Below are positions 9,901 through 21,000 of a stretch of 64,000 nt of DNA, in pieces; position 1 is the stretch's first letter; the number at the start of each line of letters is the position of its first letter. The stretch lies in the NCBI GenBank assembly GCA_029964075.1, contig CM057130.1:4774001-4838000 (forward strand). Reading direction: 5' to 3'. Under the pieces are notes generated by a model, which had not been told where the DNA came from, searched no databases, and saw nothing but the letters and a program-made list of their open reading frames with translations. The stretch is from Patiria pectinifera. Its lineage: Eukaryota > Echinodermata > Asteroidea > Valvatida > Asterinidae. The position numbers and the translations under genes were made by a program.

Positions 9901-12900
9901 TTCAGAAAGCAAACCTGTCTCAATTTGTGTCTATTTTTATTAGCTGTTAATGGTTAAATTATTCGATTTGTTTATTAGAAACACTGACAAGATTGCCTCG
10001 AGATACGTGTGCACATTTTACATGTATGCACAATGTTGTTTATGAGACTTTAAGGACTTGTGAGGACTTGAAATGACTCTTTAGGACTTACAAGTACTGA
10101 TTAAGACTTGCAAGGACTTGTGATAACTTGAGGACTCGTGATTCTTTTGAGGACTCATGATGTCTTTTGAGGACTTGTGATGACTTTCAGGACTTGTCAT
10201 AACTTGTGGGGACTTTTTAGGATTTGTGAGGACTTCTAGGATGCTGTGAGGACTTATAAGGACTTTTTTGGACTTGTCATAACTTGTGAGGACTTTTTAG
10301 GCTTTGTGAGGACTTCTAGGATGTTGTGATAGCTTGTGAGGACTTATAAGGACTTTTTTGGACTTGTCATAACTTGTGAAGGGTTTTTAGGATTTGTGAG
10401 GATTTTTAGGATTTTGTGAGGACTTGTGAGGACTTTCAGGACTTGTCATAACTTGTGGGGACTTTTTAGGCTTTGTGAGGACTTCTAGGATGTTGTGAGG
10501 ACTTATACGGACTTTTTTGGACTTGTCATAACTTAAGAGGACTTTTTAGGATTTGCGAAGATTTGTAGGATTTTGTGAGGACTTGATTACAATTCTTTGA
10601 AACTTTGTCACAGGTGGTGTACAATATGGACCGAGCCATTGACCACTCGCCGGCATGTACCAAATTCAAAGTCAAGAGAGCCGAGGCCTTGGCCAAGATG
10701 AAACGGTTTACAGAGGCATCACAAGCCGTCAAGTAAGTGCGAATGACAAAAAAATGTCAGCTTCCCAGCAGAAAGGGATAATCGAACTGTCAAACCTTGG
10801 TCACACCTTTAAAGGAATCACATTTGGTTCTACTCTTGTTATACTCATCAGTTATCGTAGCACCTTGACCCACATAAAAAAAACAATGTATAAATCAAGA
10901 TAAAGCGTTTTACAATTCACTCCATTTGGACAAATTCACTCTAACTTTTATCTTCAACATGTGCTGTGGAAATGTGTAAAAAGAAAGAAAAAATATACAA
11001 AATGATTCGTATATTTGTTCTACAAGTGAACTATGACAATTATACACAACATTTATGTGTGAATCATTTATGATGCTGATCGTTTGAGAGAACCGTTTTG
11101 AGAAAAATCTAATTAACAATGAGTGTTTTTCTTGTAGGTACCATTTTTGTTGCTGTTACATAACACAAAGCTGACACAGTTTTTTAATTTTTAATTGAAA
11201 AAAAAAAAAAGGGTTTTTTTTTTTTTTTGCATTTGGGACCCTGGGACCCCAAAGCCTGTTGAAGCCATTCTGTTTCCCCAACCCTGTCAAAACGTGGATT
11301 TTTTTAAATTCTACCCCCAGTGGTATCTTGATGCGGGAGCCTCGTAACGCAGATGCCATTTACGTGAGAGGGTTATGCCTGTATTACCAAGACAACATGG
11401 ACAAGGCTCTTCAACACTTTCAACAGACCCTCAAGCTTGCCCCCGACCATTCCTCAGCTAGAGTAGCATTTAAGGTAAGCAACGAGACAGATCGGGGCCC
11501 CCAATTTCATGGCTTGGCTTACCACAGGTGGGGGCGGGCTGACGTCATCCAATGAAAAAATCTATGTGTTACCATTCAGCACTCCAGACTCAAGAACCAT
11601 TGAGTTGCAAGAACATAAGTCTGGGAGCTAGATTAGCCAAATAAAAATTTCCCGGATGTCCGTACCCACCTATGAGACAGAAAAACTCCTCAAACTCTAG
11701 TAGGATATTCCATGTGAACTATTAGCGTGTTTCATGGATTAGCTAGGAATCTTCACTTGCGCGCATCCATACATGTCACAACGAAGGATTCTGTGCTTAT
11801 ATGCTTAGCGCAGGGTTTCTGCGATAGCACTGTTAGCAGAATGGTGGTAGGGTTTGGACTGTATTTCAGTAGTACCGTATAGTCACAACAAATTTTGGAT
11901 ACCGAACAATACCGAATGATGATGTCAAAATTACCAAAATAGGGACGACTTCGGTGTGAAATTTCATTACCAGGATTTAATTTCCCTCTTGGCCAGATGT
12001 GTTCAGAAGAAGTGACAGAAACAACTTGGCCAGATCTGCACTATACCGACAATTGTTTAAATTCGTTGTGGTCTAGATAAGGCGAAATGTGCTAGTTGGT
12101 AATCCAGCAAGGCCTTTGAAGTTCTGCCCATGCTGCCTGTTTGCATTTTCCCTAACACCATGTGTCCTATTGTATTATGATGACATAATCGTCCGCCCAG
12201 AAAAGTACCTGATACTGCAGTATACCGCCAAATCTTTGTGACGATATGCCACAGACTCTCAAAATCAAATACCACCTAAATGGTGGTCATAAGCTCAGAA
12301 TTCAATGGTTAGCAAAGCCATGAAACTGAGCACAGATGTTACGCTAAAGACAGATAGTCTGTATAGCCTAGCCACACTGACTCCTCATGGGACATGAGTT
12401 AATAAGCCCCTTGGTTACCATACAGTGGGAAAATTTGGACGATTCAGGATCCTTGTGGGAAAAATATTGAAATCACCGCACAGAATTTGCCATGGTGTGA
12501 TTTATGGTATTGCAAAGCATGTTGAATTTAAATGGATTAGGTTTGTTCTCACTAAAACTTGTATGTGGTAAAACCACCTTTAAAATAGATCTTCAAGAAC
12601 AGTGCTCTTTCCCCCCCCCAAAAAAAGAACATTAAGTTACTCAAGCAGACAGTCACTTTCATTATTGTGTTGTTATTCACAAGTTCACGGCAATTTCTTT
12701 TTCCGTGGCTTTGGTTGAATATTTGCCTCTCGTATCTTTCTCGCAGAAATGTAAATTATTAAAATCCAAGAAGGAAGAAGGAAACGAAAGGTTCAAAAGT
12801 GGCAGATACAAGGAAGCTTACGACCTGTACACGGAGGCGCTAGAGGTCGATCCACTGAATGTTAACACTAATGCGAAGATCTACTGCAACAGAGCAACCG

Positions 12901-15900
12901 TGTGTTCCAAGGTAAGACCCACAAGGACCGCTTTGAGAGGTCAAGTAGGTGAGGTCAAAAGGTCAAGGGTTAGATTGGTTTAGGGTGCATTCGAGTAGCG
13001 CACCCGGATCGACTCGGGTAGAGGCAGACAGGTTAGCTATGACAGCCAGGCTAATCGGATGCTCAACCGCGGGCATCACAATCCTCACGTGACGTCCGTA
13101 CTCAAGTTGGTGCAGTTGAGGGGCCAAGTTGATGAAGGTGAAAAGTTGTCTTTTTTTAGGAAATGGTGCATTAAGGCTCATTTTTTTTTAAAAGAGACCA
13201 CATTCACACTCTGGGCTTGCTGTATTTTTGTGCCATCCCCTCCCCCTCCCCCTTCTCTCTCCCAAAAAAAGACTGTCAGTCAAGATCTTGTCCCATCATA
13301 TTGAGGGTAAGGGTTTCCAGAATAGTTGGTTTAATTTGGGGTTTCTTTTGGTGCGTGTGTCTTGTGTTGTCTGCAGCTTAAGAAGCCAGACCAAGCCATT
13401 CTTGACTGCAACAAGGCTCTGGAGCTGGACCCTGATTATCTCAAGGCACTAATGAGAAGGGCCAAATGGTGAGTGTGGATTTTCAAAAACATTGGCAAGC
13501 TCAATATCCATTAAGAGAAATTGTCACAAACAAGACAGACGCTAAATCATGAATAAGAAGTGCTTTATTTTGAATAGTTTGTTTGACAAAGTTTGTGAGA
13601 AACGAAAAAAAGTAAGCACAAATTTTCAACTTTGAAAAAGTATGAGAGAAACTAAGAAATAAGATCAAATTTCACTCAGTTAAATAATTGATTTGATTTG
13701 ATTTGATTTTAAATTGATTTGAATTGATTTTGATCAGTTACAAGGAAACGGAGCAATACGAAGAGGCAGTACGAGACTACGAGAAGGTGTGTCAGATGGA
13801 TAGATCTAGAGGTGAGGGTGGGTTGGCGGTTGGAGCGATACTTATGTATTTACATCGTATTAAGAGGAAATCTTTCGTTTTAAGCAATTGTAACTCTGCT
13901 TCCCCAGATAACCCTAATAGTGACCCCAAGTAACTAGAATTGACAAGGGATGTGCATTTGCGGGTAGTACGGGAAACGGGTACCCAACTGGAAAAAAACA
14001 TGGGTACTCTGGTACCCGTTAAAGAACCCAACCCCAAAATTCCAATCTCGGAAGTTGCTGTTCAGATTATTCATAAAGGTTAGCACGATAATACTGCCAC
14101 GTCGGTGCATCGATACAGCAAGATACAAGTGTGTTCAGTGAGCTAATAGCTTTACGGTGTAAACTGCAACTTTTGCGAGCGTTATAAACATGAAATGTGT
14201 TTTGTTTTCCCGTGTAACCTGGTTTTCATTTATAAAACCCCCCCACAAAAATTTAGAAAATAAGGCCGCTCTTCAAGATGCCAAGTTTGAGCTGAAGAAG
14301 AGCAAGAGGAAAGATTACTACAAGATGCTGAACATCAGCAAGAACGCTACCGACGACGAGATTAAGAAGGCGTACAAGAAACATGCGTTGCTACACCATC
14401 CAGGTAAGACAGCTGGTCAAAATCAGAGCTAAACCACTTACAGCTTTAGTTTAATTGATAGAAATTGTTTTATTGGATCTTGATAAATTCTACTAACTCC
14501 CTAGTGTTTTGTTTTTTTTAAATTTGGGATGGGGGAAGGGAATGCTGGGGGTATGAGTATGGACATTGTGCTAAACTGTAGATAGCGCATCGTGACCTAG
14601 TAGTGGGAAATCAGTTTTCAGAGCAATATGTAAAACCCTTTAAAATCCTGCAGGTCAGTTTCAGGTAAAGGATATGAAGTGTTAAAGTAACTGTGTCACA
14701 CAGAGAGTCACTGCACACACAAAACAGCACTGTGGAGAGCAGTGAAGCTTGACCGAATCTGCCTGCTTGCCCTGAGCTTAACCACACAAAAAAAACTGTG
14801 CAGGGATTTGAAGTGTTTTCCATAGTCTGCAGAAGATTACCTCAAAGTAATTTGAAGTGTGGGTGCGAGCTCTATGGGCAACAGAGGTTTTGGAAAACTT
14901 GTCTTGAAGGGTTGTGAAGCGCAGAAGACTAGGAGGGTAAAAGTCTGGGGGCTGCCTGCTGACACAGGAATAAACTGTAGCATTGTTTATTGTAATGAGC
15001 TCCTAGATTTGGCAGTTGATGATGCTGGTGTTCACTGCCCAGTGCAAGAAGGTCCCACAGACTTAAACACCTGTTATGGTTTAATTGATTGATTGATTGA
15101 TTGTTTTGTTTCAACCCAGATCGTCATTCCAGCAAGTCGGAGGAGGTGCAGAAAGCAGAGGAGGTGAAGTTCAAGGAGGTAGGGGAGGCATACAGCGTGC
15201 TGTCGGATTCTAAGAAGAAGATGAGATATGATAGCGGGCAGGATCTAGAAGAAATGGATGGTGGATTTGGAGGTAAGTTGTACTTACTCTTGCTTTGTCG
15301 TTTCCTCGGGGCTCTGTGGCCTCCGTGCAAGAAGGGTAGATGGTACTTGGCTTGAGCATGTTTTGCAGAGAATACTCATGATGAATAATTATCTGTACGT
15401 GCACAAATTTGTAGCATCTTCACTAGGGAACGATGTTGAGTGGTATTAACCCTAACTGCCTTGGCCCCTTTGGCTAGGAGCCATCCTCAATCCTACAAAA
15501 TCCCCCTATTGCCACCATTTACAAATTGGATTCAGCCTCAGTCCTCCAAATACATTCATTATTTCTTGAATGTCTTCAGTGGAGGGGTGACCATTACCTC
15601 AAGCCTTCAAAAATCCTCCAACAATCACTGTTAACCCTAACAATCCCCATCCTGTCAAACTCCAACACCAGTACTGCACTAGTAAACGGATTATGCTTTA
15701 GATGGGGTCAGGCATACCACCAATAATTTTGTGTACAGTTTACCATATGGTGTTGGAATTTGTAGGAGTGAGGAACAGTTCAGTGTTCCCCCTGTGAACA
15801 ATATAACCCATTTGAAACCAATCATCCTCTGTGCGACTATGCACTCCCAGAGTATTCCTCTTAAAGTTAGCTTGGGTTCCTGGGTAGAATGTGTGGTGTC

Positions 15901-16911
15901 ATGTCAGTGAAACCCTGACTACACTCCAGTCCCCCCCCCCTCCTTTGCATCTACATTGTTTGTAGAGTGTGTCAGTTCATTGTGTAACATTTTCACCAAG
16001 CAAGTGAGACTTTCTGTACTCGACATACTTGCTGTACTCGATTGGGGAGAGGGATTTCTTACTTATTTCCAAGTCTGAAGCAACCTCGTAGTTGAGAAAT
16101 CATTCGCACATGGTGTTTCTGCAAACCTTTCATTATTTAGTATCTCCACCATGCAAAGCCTCAAATCTTACTGAAGCAACTCAGTAAATTGTTGTGTCTT
16201 TTGTACTTCCCAGACTTTGACCCAACAGACATCTTCAGCAGTTTGTTCACGGAATGCGATCCAGAGTTCACCTTCTGGGTGTGACAAAGGGTGGCCCGCG
16301 TAATCAAGATGATCCGGTTAACAAAAACTCAGGGAAAAACACAACTGCCCCAAAAATCTTCCATAGAAATCAGGCTGAGATCTTAGCAGCGTGCAAGATA
16401 TCTGCATGAAAACACATGCAGTCTTCATGATTCTGTGTTCTGTAGATTTCAAGCAAGTAGTATTACAAATAGATTTTGTATTCTTGGCATATGTAGCAAT
16501 AGTTTATTAAATAACTGCTGAAGATCTGTTTGGGAAACCTTAAACAGTACTGTTTTTTACTTGTAAATACAAATCTTATGTACACAGTTTGTATATATTT
16601 GTATATTTTTGCAATAGTTTTTGGATATCCAAAGAGTAAAAAAATTTTAAAAATGAAAACTGTTGAATAAAATGCTGAAGTGCATTTTAAATTGTATAAA
16701 TATTATACCAACAAATTAAACCAAAACAAATGTTATTTTGGACTTTTGTTGTTGTTGTTCAGGTTTTGACCCCTCCCAGATCTTCACCAGTTTTTTCGGC
16801 CACCATGGTGGCTTTAACTTCGGAGGGCACGGAGGGGGTGGCGGCGGTCACCGGGACAGCGGTTACTATGGCGGCGGTTTCCCAGGAGGATTCCAGTTCC
16901 AGTATGGCTAA
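6861..16911 (+). CDS. DNAJC7: DNAJC7 (TPR2) co-chaperone, near-complete gene, 11 internal exons plus two alternative last exons
   Basis: DNAJC7 is a cytosolic J-domain co-chaperone that binds Hsp70 and Hsp90 through tetratricopeptide repeats and stimulates Hsp70 ATPase. Exons: 6861-6949, 7944-8068, 8861-8974, 9084-9158, 10614-10732, 11321-11474, 12747-12911, 13377-13468, 13738-13811, 14257-14403, 15120-15272, then 16214-16284 or 16763-16911. All junctions are GT/AG and keep phase. The spliced product is about 459 or 485 codons from the first exon found; from memory the human protein has 494 residues, so only about 30 N-terminal residues are missing. TPR signatures include [41 protein letters not shown] and [14 protein letters not shown]. 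The J domain begins [20 protein letters not shown] and has the HPD motif, whose Asp codon is split by an intron. The order of domains and even the linker [12 protein letters not shown] match vertebrate DNAJC7. No promoter was identified. The neighbour downstream is UBE2E, convergent. Confidence 0.93.
6950..7943 (+). other. DNAJC7 intron with 21-bp minisatellite
   Basis: Filled mostly by the array at 7004-7730. The rest is unique AT-rich sequence. Confidence 0.85.
7004..7730 (+). repeat. 21-bp minisatellite, about 34 copies
   Basis: The unit is GGGACAGT(C/G)CAAACTATACTT, with C/T changes giving GCTT or TACTT. Because 21 is a multiple of three and the unit has no stop in most frames, it yields long periodic ORFs on both strands (heptads such as NYTWDSP). 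It lies inside an intron and none of these frames joins the DNAJC7 reading frame. Confidence 0.95.
7944..8068 (+). CDS. DNAJC7: DNAJC7 exon b
   Basis: Acceptor TTTCATTAG; donor AAG|GTATGC. Encodes [20 protein letters not shown] and LRIDNTLIK, aligned to the family MCPKNASYYGNRAA region (TPR1-TPR2). Confidence 0.92.
8190..8340 (+). repeat. R3 dispersed repeat in an intron
   Basis: AGTTTCATGGCGCTG, AACAGTTAGCAGA and GCGTGGATG are shared in the same order with 46990-47160. Only two copies are seen in the window. Confidence 0.6.
8515..8740 (-). repeat. Dispersed repeat with GCAGGATTGAGG motifs
   Basis: The motif TGCAGGATTGAGG occurs three times, about 60-70 bp apart. An inverted relative lies at 15478-15640 in a later intron (CCTCAATCCTACAAAATCC and CCATTACCTCAAGCC). 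Confidence 0.6.
8861..8974 (+). CDS. DNAJC7: DNAJC7 exon c
   Basis: Acceptor TTCATTCCAG; donor GAG|GTATGG. Exactly 38 codons: [20 protein letters not shown] onward, the counterpart of GHLREGKCHLSLG in vertebrates. Confidence 0.93.
9084..9158 (+). CDS. DNAJC7: DNAJC7 exon d
   Basis: Acceptor TTTCTGTCAG; donor AAG|GTATTT. 25 codons ending [10 protein letters not shown], the linker before TPR4. Confidence 0.9.
9600..10590 (+). repeat. Degenerate minisatellite (AGGACTTGTGA-type) in DNAJC7 intron
   Basis: Units of 10-17 bp around GAGGACTTGTGATGACTT run through two blocks (about 9600-9750 and 10050-10590), separated by unique sequence. Longer composite units such as GACTTGTCATAACTTGTG recur several times in the second block. 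Confidence 0.85.
10614..10732 (+). CDS. DNAJC7: DNAJC7 exon e
   Basis: Acceptor TTTGTCACAG; donor AA|GTAAGT. Encodes [20 protein letters not shown] and [12 protein letters not shown]; equals VVFCMDRALEFAPACHRFK of the family. Confidence 0.93.
11321..11474 (+). CDS. DNAJC7: DNAJC7 exon f
   Basis: Acceptor CTACCCCCAG; donor AAG|GTAAGC. Encodes [20 protein letters not shown] and [12 protein letters not shown], one of the best conserved TPR segments of the protein. Confidence 0.95.
11475..12746 (+). other. DNAJC7 intron, nothing further recognised
   Basis: 1.27 kb of unique-looking sequence with no tandem array, no clear TIR pair and no coding signal. Confidence 0.6.
12747..12911 (+). CDS. DNAJC7: DNAJC7 exon g
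   Basis: Acceptor CTTTCTCGCAG; donor AAG|GTAAGA. 55 codons with [20 protein letters not shown] and [14 protein letters not shown], the second TPR block (TPR2B-like), which in this family contacts chaperone C-termini. Confidence 0.95.
13377..13468 (+). CDS. DNAJC7: DNAJC7 exon h
   Basis: Acceptor TTGTCTGCAG; donor TG|GTGAGT. Encodes [20 protein letters not shown] and [10 protein letters not shown]; a canonical TPR (A at 8, A at 20, P at 32 pattern). Confidence 0.94.
13738..13811 (+). CDS. DNAJC7: DNAJC7 exon i
   Basis: Acceptor TTTTGATCAG; donor G|GTGAGG. Encodes [20 protein letters not shown]; nearly identical to [18 protein letters not shown] of vertebrates. Confidence 0.94.
13955..14145 (+). 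repeat. GGGTACCCG-type dispersed repeat, partial copy
   Basis: GGGTACCCAACTGG, ACATGGGTACTCTGGTACCCG and CCCAACCCCAAAATTCC are shared with 18459-18760 and, inverted, with 46265-46625. Intronic. Confidence 0.65.
14257..14403 (+). CDS. DNAJC7: DNAJC7 exon j (start of J domain)
   Basis: Acceptor AAAAATTTAG; donor G|GTAAGA. Encodes [20 protein letters not shown] and [14 protein letters not shown]: helices I and II of the J domain, with the intron falling after the first base of the HPD aspartate codon. Confidence 0.96.
15120..15272 (+). CDS. DNAJC7: DNAJC7 exon k (end of J domain)
   Basis: Acceptor TTTCAACCCAG; donor G|GTAAGT. Completes HPDRH, then [20 protein letters not shown] and [14 protein letters not shown] (helices III and IV and linker). 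The phase-1 donor serves both alternative last exons. Confidence 0.96.
15478..15645 (+). repeat. Inverted relative of the 8515-8740 repeat
   Basis: CCTCAATCCTACAAAATCC, TTCTTGAATG, GGAGGGGTGACCA and CAATCACTGTTAACCC are the reverse complement counterparts of the copy at 8515-8740. Confidence 0.55.
16214..16284 (+). CDS. DNAJC7: DNAJC7 alternative last exon 1 (short C-terminus)
   Basis: Acceptor TTGTACTTCCCAG. In phase with exon k it adds [20 protein letters not shown] then FWV and a TGA stop. It keeps the family's FDPxxIF motif but lacks the Gly/Phe-rich tail. An AATAAA at 16666-16671, about 380 bp after the stop and before exon 2, would allow its own transcript end. Confidence 0.75.
16666..16671 (+). 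promoter_or_regulatory. Polyadenylation signal AATAAA between the two last exons
   Basis: Canonical hexamer in AT-rich DNA, 382 bp after the first stop and 92 bp before the second terminal exon. It is well placed to end the short isoform. Confidence 0.6.
16763..16911 (+). CDS. DNAJC7: DNAJC7 alternative last exon 2 (Gly-rich C-terminus)
   Basis: Acceptor GTTGTTGTTCAG. In phase with exon k it adds [20 protein letters not shown], a run of glycines, and ends [12 protein letters not shown] before TAA. This matches the vertebrate tail (GDFDPNNIF, then F/G-rich, ending FFFQFG), so it is the ancestral-type end. Confidence 0.93.
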
Positions 16912-18458
16912 GGTATACATTCTTCTACCGAGTATCAAATTTTTGTTTCTTGTTTAATCTCTGCATCGATATTTTGACGGATGTATACTCGCGTTTATAC
17001 ACTCTCAAAAGTCTTAGATATCCATTGTGCATAGGGATTTTTCTTGCAAAGACAGCGTTTTGAACGTGTAGTTGGCGACGCAAGAGTGAAGTTCTGTTCC
17101 CTGAATCAGCCATGCACTATAGAGCAAGTTTTGGCACAAACTATAGTCAACCATAATTCTACGAAGTTGGAAAAAAAAGGATTGTTGGACAACTCTAGTT
17201 GACTTCTCGGAGCATGGGGCACGGCTGCATCACTGGTAACCAATAGCCGCTGGTATCATACAGCACAACGGGGAGCCAGGACCTTCGTTTGACTAGAAGT
17301 GTTTGCGCGTTGCTGTTAGTGCGCAGGCGTAAGTTATATCACAAATCAACCACTAGTTGACTAATGGTCCTTGCCCAAAATTGCTCATCGATTGTCCAGT
17401 GATGGCTGTTGTGACTTGGCAGTGAGGTGTTTGATCAGTGTAGTGCACTGCATATGTACACACAGTGCTACATCTCTTGCAAGGAACAGCAAAATAGCAC
17501 CCTCGCATCCTGTGTTTAAGAGCAGATGGCAAATTCTTGACTCCAGAACCCTTTTTTAGAGTGAGTCCCCGTGAAACTTTTTACTCCTAATTTGTGGGGA
17601 ACCCGATGATCATAGCCATTTTGAGAACCATGCGCACTGATTACAACAATGGACAAATTAGTGAATTTGAGATGACAAGGGAATGCTTTTTGTATACGTG
17701 GAAAATTCTTTGTAGATTTGCAAGGGAGTATTTATAAATAGAAGAATAAATTGTTTGTTAGATCCAAAATGATTTGACGTGTGGCATACATGTAGACTCA
17801 GAGAGTCTAGATGACAACCCACCAACCTGCAAATAAACGTCCAGAATGTTTGATTCAAAGACTTTGAGAAAAGGGTGAAACTCTTTGGAAAATGGTTCGT
17901 CGTAATGGAGAGGAACAGTCAAACATTCAATCAACATTATTTTGATAAGATAAAGTGATAGGTATATTTTCTGTAAAAACTGATTTTTGAATAAGTCTGT
18001 GTCATCTTAAATGTAAATCTCTACTTCTTAAGTATTGGCCCAAATTGACCTTAAGCATTGCGGCCATCTTGGAGGGCATCTTTTGTTAGTTAAATCATTA
18101 AGAATGAACGCACAAAGTTTCACTCATGCATATCTCAGCAAAACAGACGCCTTGCCCCCTAAGATGGCCGCTACGCATGGGATCTATTTGCAGTTTGGTA
18201 ATTTTTTTATTTTTAATTTTTTGTGTGTCTCCCCCTGCCCACTCTCAAAATTACACTCATAACTGGGAATATTTAATTGAAGTGTTTTTTGTAAATACTG
18301 GAATCATGCAATGTGCACTTATGTTAAACCCATAATTATTCTTTGTCTGTTCTGGTACATACATGTATGATTAAACTGTTCTAACATTTTTTTCATTTTC
18401 TGCACACTCGAGTAGTATAAATTCATCCGTTACCAATGCATTGTCACTTTTGTCGCAG
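16912..18458. other. Probable DNAJC7 3' UTR and intergenic sequence
   Basis: No ORF of coding type. An AATAAA at 17745-17750 is a candidate end for the long isoform. No TIR pair was found. Confidence 0.4.
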
Positions 18459-18762
18459 TCACTCTTAGAGTAAAACATGGGTGCCCAGGTATCTATAAAA
18501 GAAACCCAACCCCAAAATTCAAACCCTGGATATTGCCTGAAGGGCCTTACACAGCTTTACGGCGTAAAATGCAAATTTTCATTTTGAAAATTCCCCACAA
18601 ATTACTTCAAAACCTTTCTTTTTCATTGTCTGAGAAGTTGCCAAGTAATTTGTAAAGTTGGTCACGGGTACATGATCCCATAATCTGGAACCGGTTCCTG
18701 ACATCGGCAGTCGGGTACTCGGGTACCCGGTCCTGATGCACAGCCCTAGTCACTCTTATGCA
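18459..18762 (+). mobile_element. GGGTACCCG-type MITE, fullest copy
   Basis: About 290 bp ending GGTCCTGATGCACAGCCCTAG; on the other strand the end reads CTAGGGCTGTGCATCAGG, which looks like a hAT terminus. AGTCACTCTTA occurs at both edges (18459-18469 and about 18749-18760), a probable target-site duplication. Related copies are at 13955-14145 and 46265-46625. Confidence 0.65.
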
Positions 18763-19239
18763 ATACGGGACAGCATGTGTTCTAATCTGAAACTGCTTAC
18801 CTGATGAAAATATTTAAATTGGGCCCACAACTTAAGAGTGCAGTTCTTCAAATATCAAGTGCAAGTTCCAGAGTTTGACATCTGTACCTTGGGCCCAGTG
18901 GAATTGTGCTCCATTCCCTCATGGATATACATTACAAAATACTCACACGGTTATTCACAGAGTTTATATCAATTTTTCGTAATTTATTAGCCTGTACTTA
19001 TTTTTCTGGTTGTTTTTTTCTGTGGCATTACATCATACCAGATCTATAGCCTGCCTGTATTTTTCATATTTGCGGATTACGTTATTGAACATAATGTTTT
19101 TGGCAGCCTTGTTTAATTGAAAGTTTGGAACTGCAGTTAATGGTGTGGATTGGAAGCAGAGTCAGCTGATTTTTATCCCGTAGGTTGAATAAACGCAATC
19201 CCAATAAGTACGTAAAGACAAGATATAACTGGCATTTGC

Positions 19240-19472
19240 TGGAGCCAATTTCATGGCGCTGCTAAGCACAAAAATTTGCTTAGCAGAAGAAAGTCCGGCT
19301 TATAAAAGCAGGTTACCAGCCAAAACTCCATGTGATGTACATGTATATTGCTCTTGATTAGTGTTGAGCTGTTGTTTGCTATAGCATGAAAATCACGTGG
19401 AGTTTTGGCTGGTAAACTGCTTTTATAAGTCAGACTTTTTCTGCTAAGCAATTTTTTTTTAAAATGGGGCCC
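19240..19472. mobile_element. Hairpin MITE (TGCTTAGCA family, R5)
   Basis: Arms of about 66 bp (19271-19336 and 19392-19457) are inverted with a few mismatches; the shared parts include TTGCTTAGCAGAA, TTATAAAAGCAG and TACCAGCCAAAACTCCA. The outer motif CCAATTTCATGGCGCTG matches other R5 members at 22650 and the R3 repeats. Confidence 0.8.
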
Positions 19473-20239
19473 AGCTGTCTGAAGCAACTGTCTTCTCTTG
19501 CCTGTCATAAGAATGCAACAGCACACAGCACTTTCTGTACATGTAGTGGAGACTGTGTGACAGTAACGCTAGAAACTGTTGTAGATGACATGAATGTTGG
19601 CTGTGAACTGAAACGTAGCACTTGGCAGTTCAACCCTAAAAGCTGTGGCAGCTGGCTTTATCTATCAACTTTTCTATGTATTATGTGACGTGGTTGCAGT
19701 TTGTTTTGACTGAAACTGCTCCATGTGTGTATATGGCACAGTTTCAGTCAAGACAGATAATTGGGTACCTGACTACAACCACTGGCAATCCCCAGACTTC
19801 TCCATTTCAATAACATTGCAATTCTTTATCAGGCATGCAACTGGGAAATCACAAAAAAAGAGGAAATTAAAACTTTTCTCAGACTTTTACAGTGTTTTCT
19901 ATTTTCAATGGCACACACACAGTAAAAAAAAAAAAAAGAAAAATCAGGATAAAAGTGAGTGAACCTTTATAAAGATCTTTTCTTTTCTATTCTACCACCC
20001 TCCATAATTTGATAATTTGACCGAGACTTGTAATGCAACTGTTGAATTATATTAATTTTATCTTTTTGTCCACATGTATGAATATTTTAGTGAGACTTTG
20101 TTTCGGGGTTGCCTGTACAGTTTATACAGTGTATCTTTTTAGCTGGTAAGTGGAATGTGTATAACTTAATTGCAGAATAAAGAAATAGACGTGTAAATGA
20201 GTGTGGCGTGCCAATGCTTGATTTATTTGTAAAATGATC

Positions 20240-20754
20240 TGAAAGGTAATATACGACATTTGCAAACATAAAAAAACAAAGCTATCAAATCATGATGAAA
20301 TACGTTACTTGACTGCAAGTCAATAATAGTCTCAAGCATCCTGTGAAATCGTGGCACCTGGTGTGCTGTCATTTTCAAGAAAAGTAGAATTTTTGTATCA
20401 ATTTCCATCGTTGGGAAGAAACTGATTTGTTTTCCTTCCAAATACTGCCCCCAATTTACCAAACTTAGTCCACATTTAGTTTGCAATTGGTTACACATTC
20501 GTGAAAAGGCACAAGTTGGGTAGTCTGGTTCCCTGACCTGACAATTCCCCAACATATATAAATTGCTCTGTTTCATCTGAATTAGGGTCAAGGACCAGAA
20601 TACAAGAACAGCTGGTTTTTTCCTTGATTTTTCCAGCATCTGTGATCACGAAACTGTAAACAAGTCAGTGTAACAATACTTGCTAAAAAAAACTAACCCC
20701 CAAATCCTTCCATTTCTGAAAATTACAGCAAAAGCAAATGTTGTAGATTACTTT
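20240..20754 (-). mobile_element. TTAA-flanked MITE family (M1), decayed copy
   Basis: Aligns end to end with the copies at 47932, 49786, 56076 and 62210. The ends read ACATTTGC and GCAAATGTTGT; internal CCTGGTGTGCTG and CCAGACTAC/CAGAATAC segments are shared. Terminal bases are too decayed to show the duplication. Confidence 0.8.
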
Positions 20755-21000
20755 TAAAAGGTTCTTTGTTCATTGTTAATGGTATCATAGTTAAGCTCAG
20801 GAAAACAAAAACAGTCCTTTGTATTTTAAATTTTTCGTTTTTTTCCGGTTTCCTGGAGTAAACCCCAAGTGGCTTCAAGCATTGTTAGGGGTGACTTCTA
20901 TCAAAGGTAACAATGTTTGGGTTTTTTTAATGTGGAAAGGATTGGACCCTCCCCAACCCACCCCCAACCTACCCCAGAAAAGAAAAAAAAAGTTTTATTA

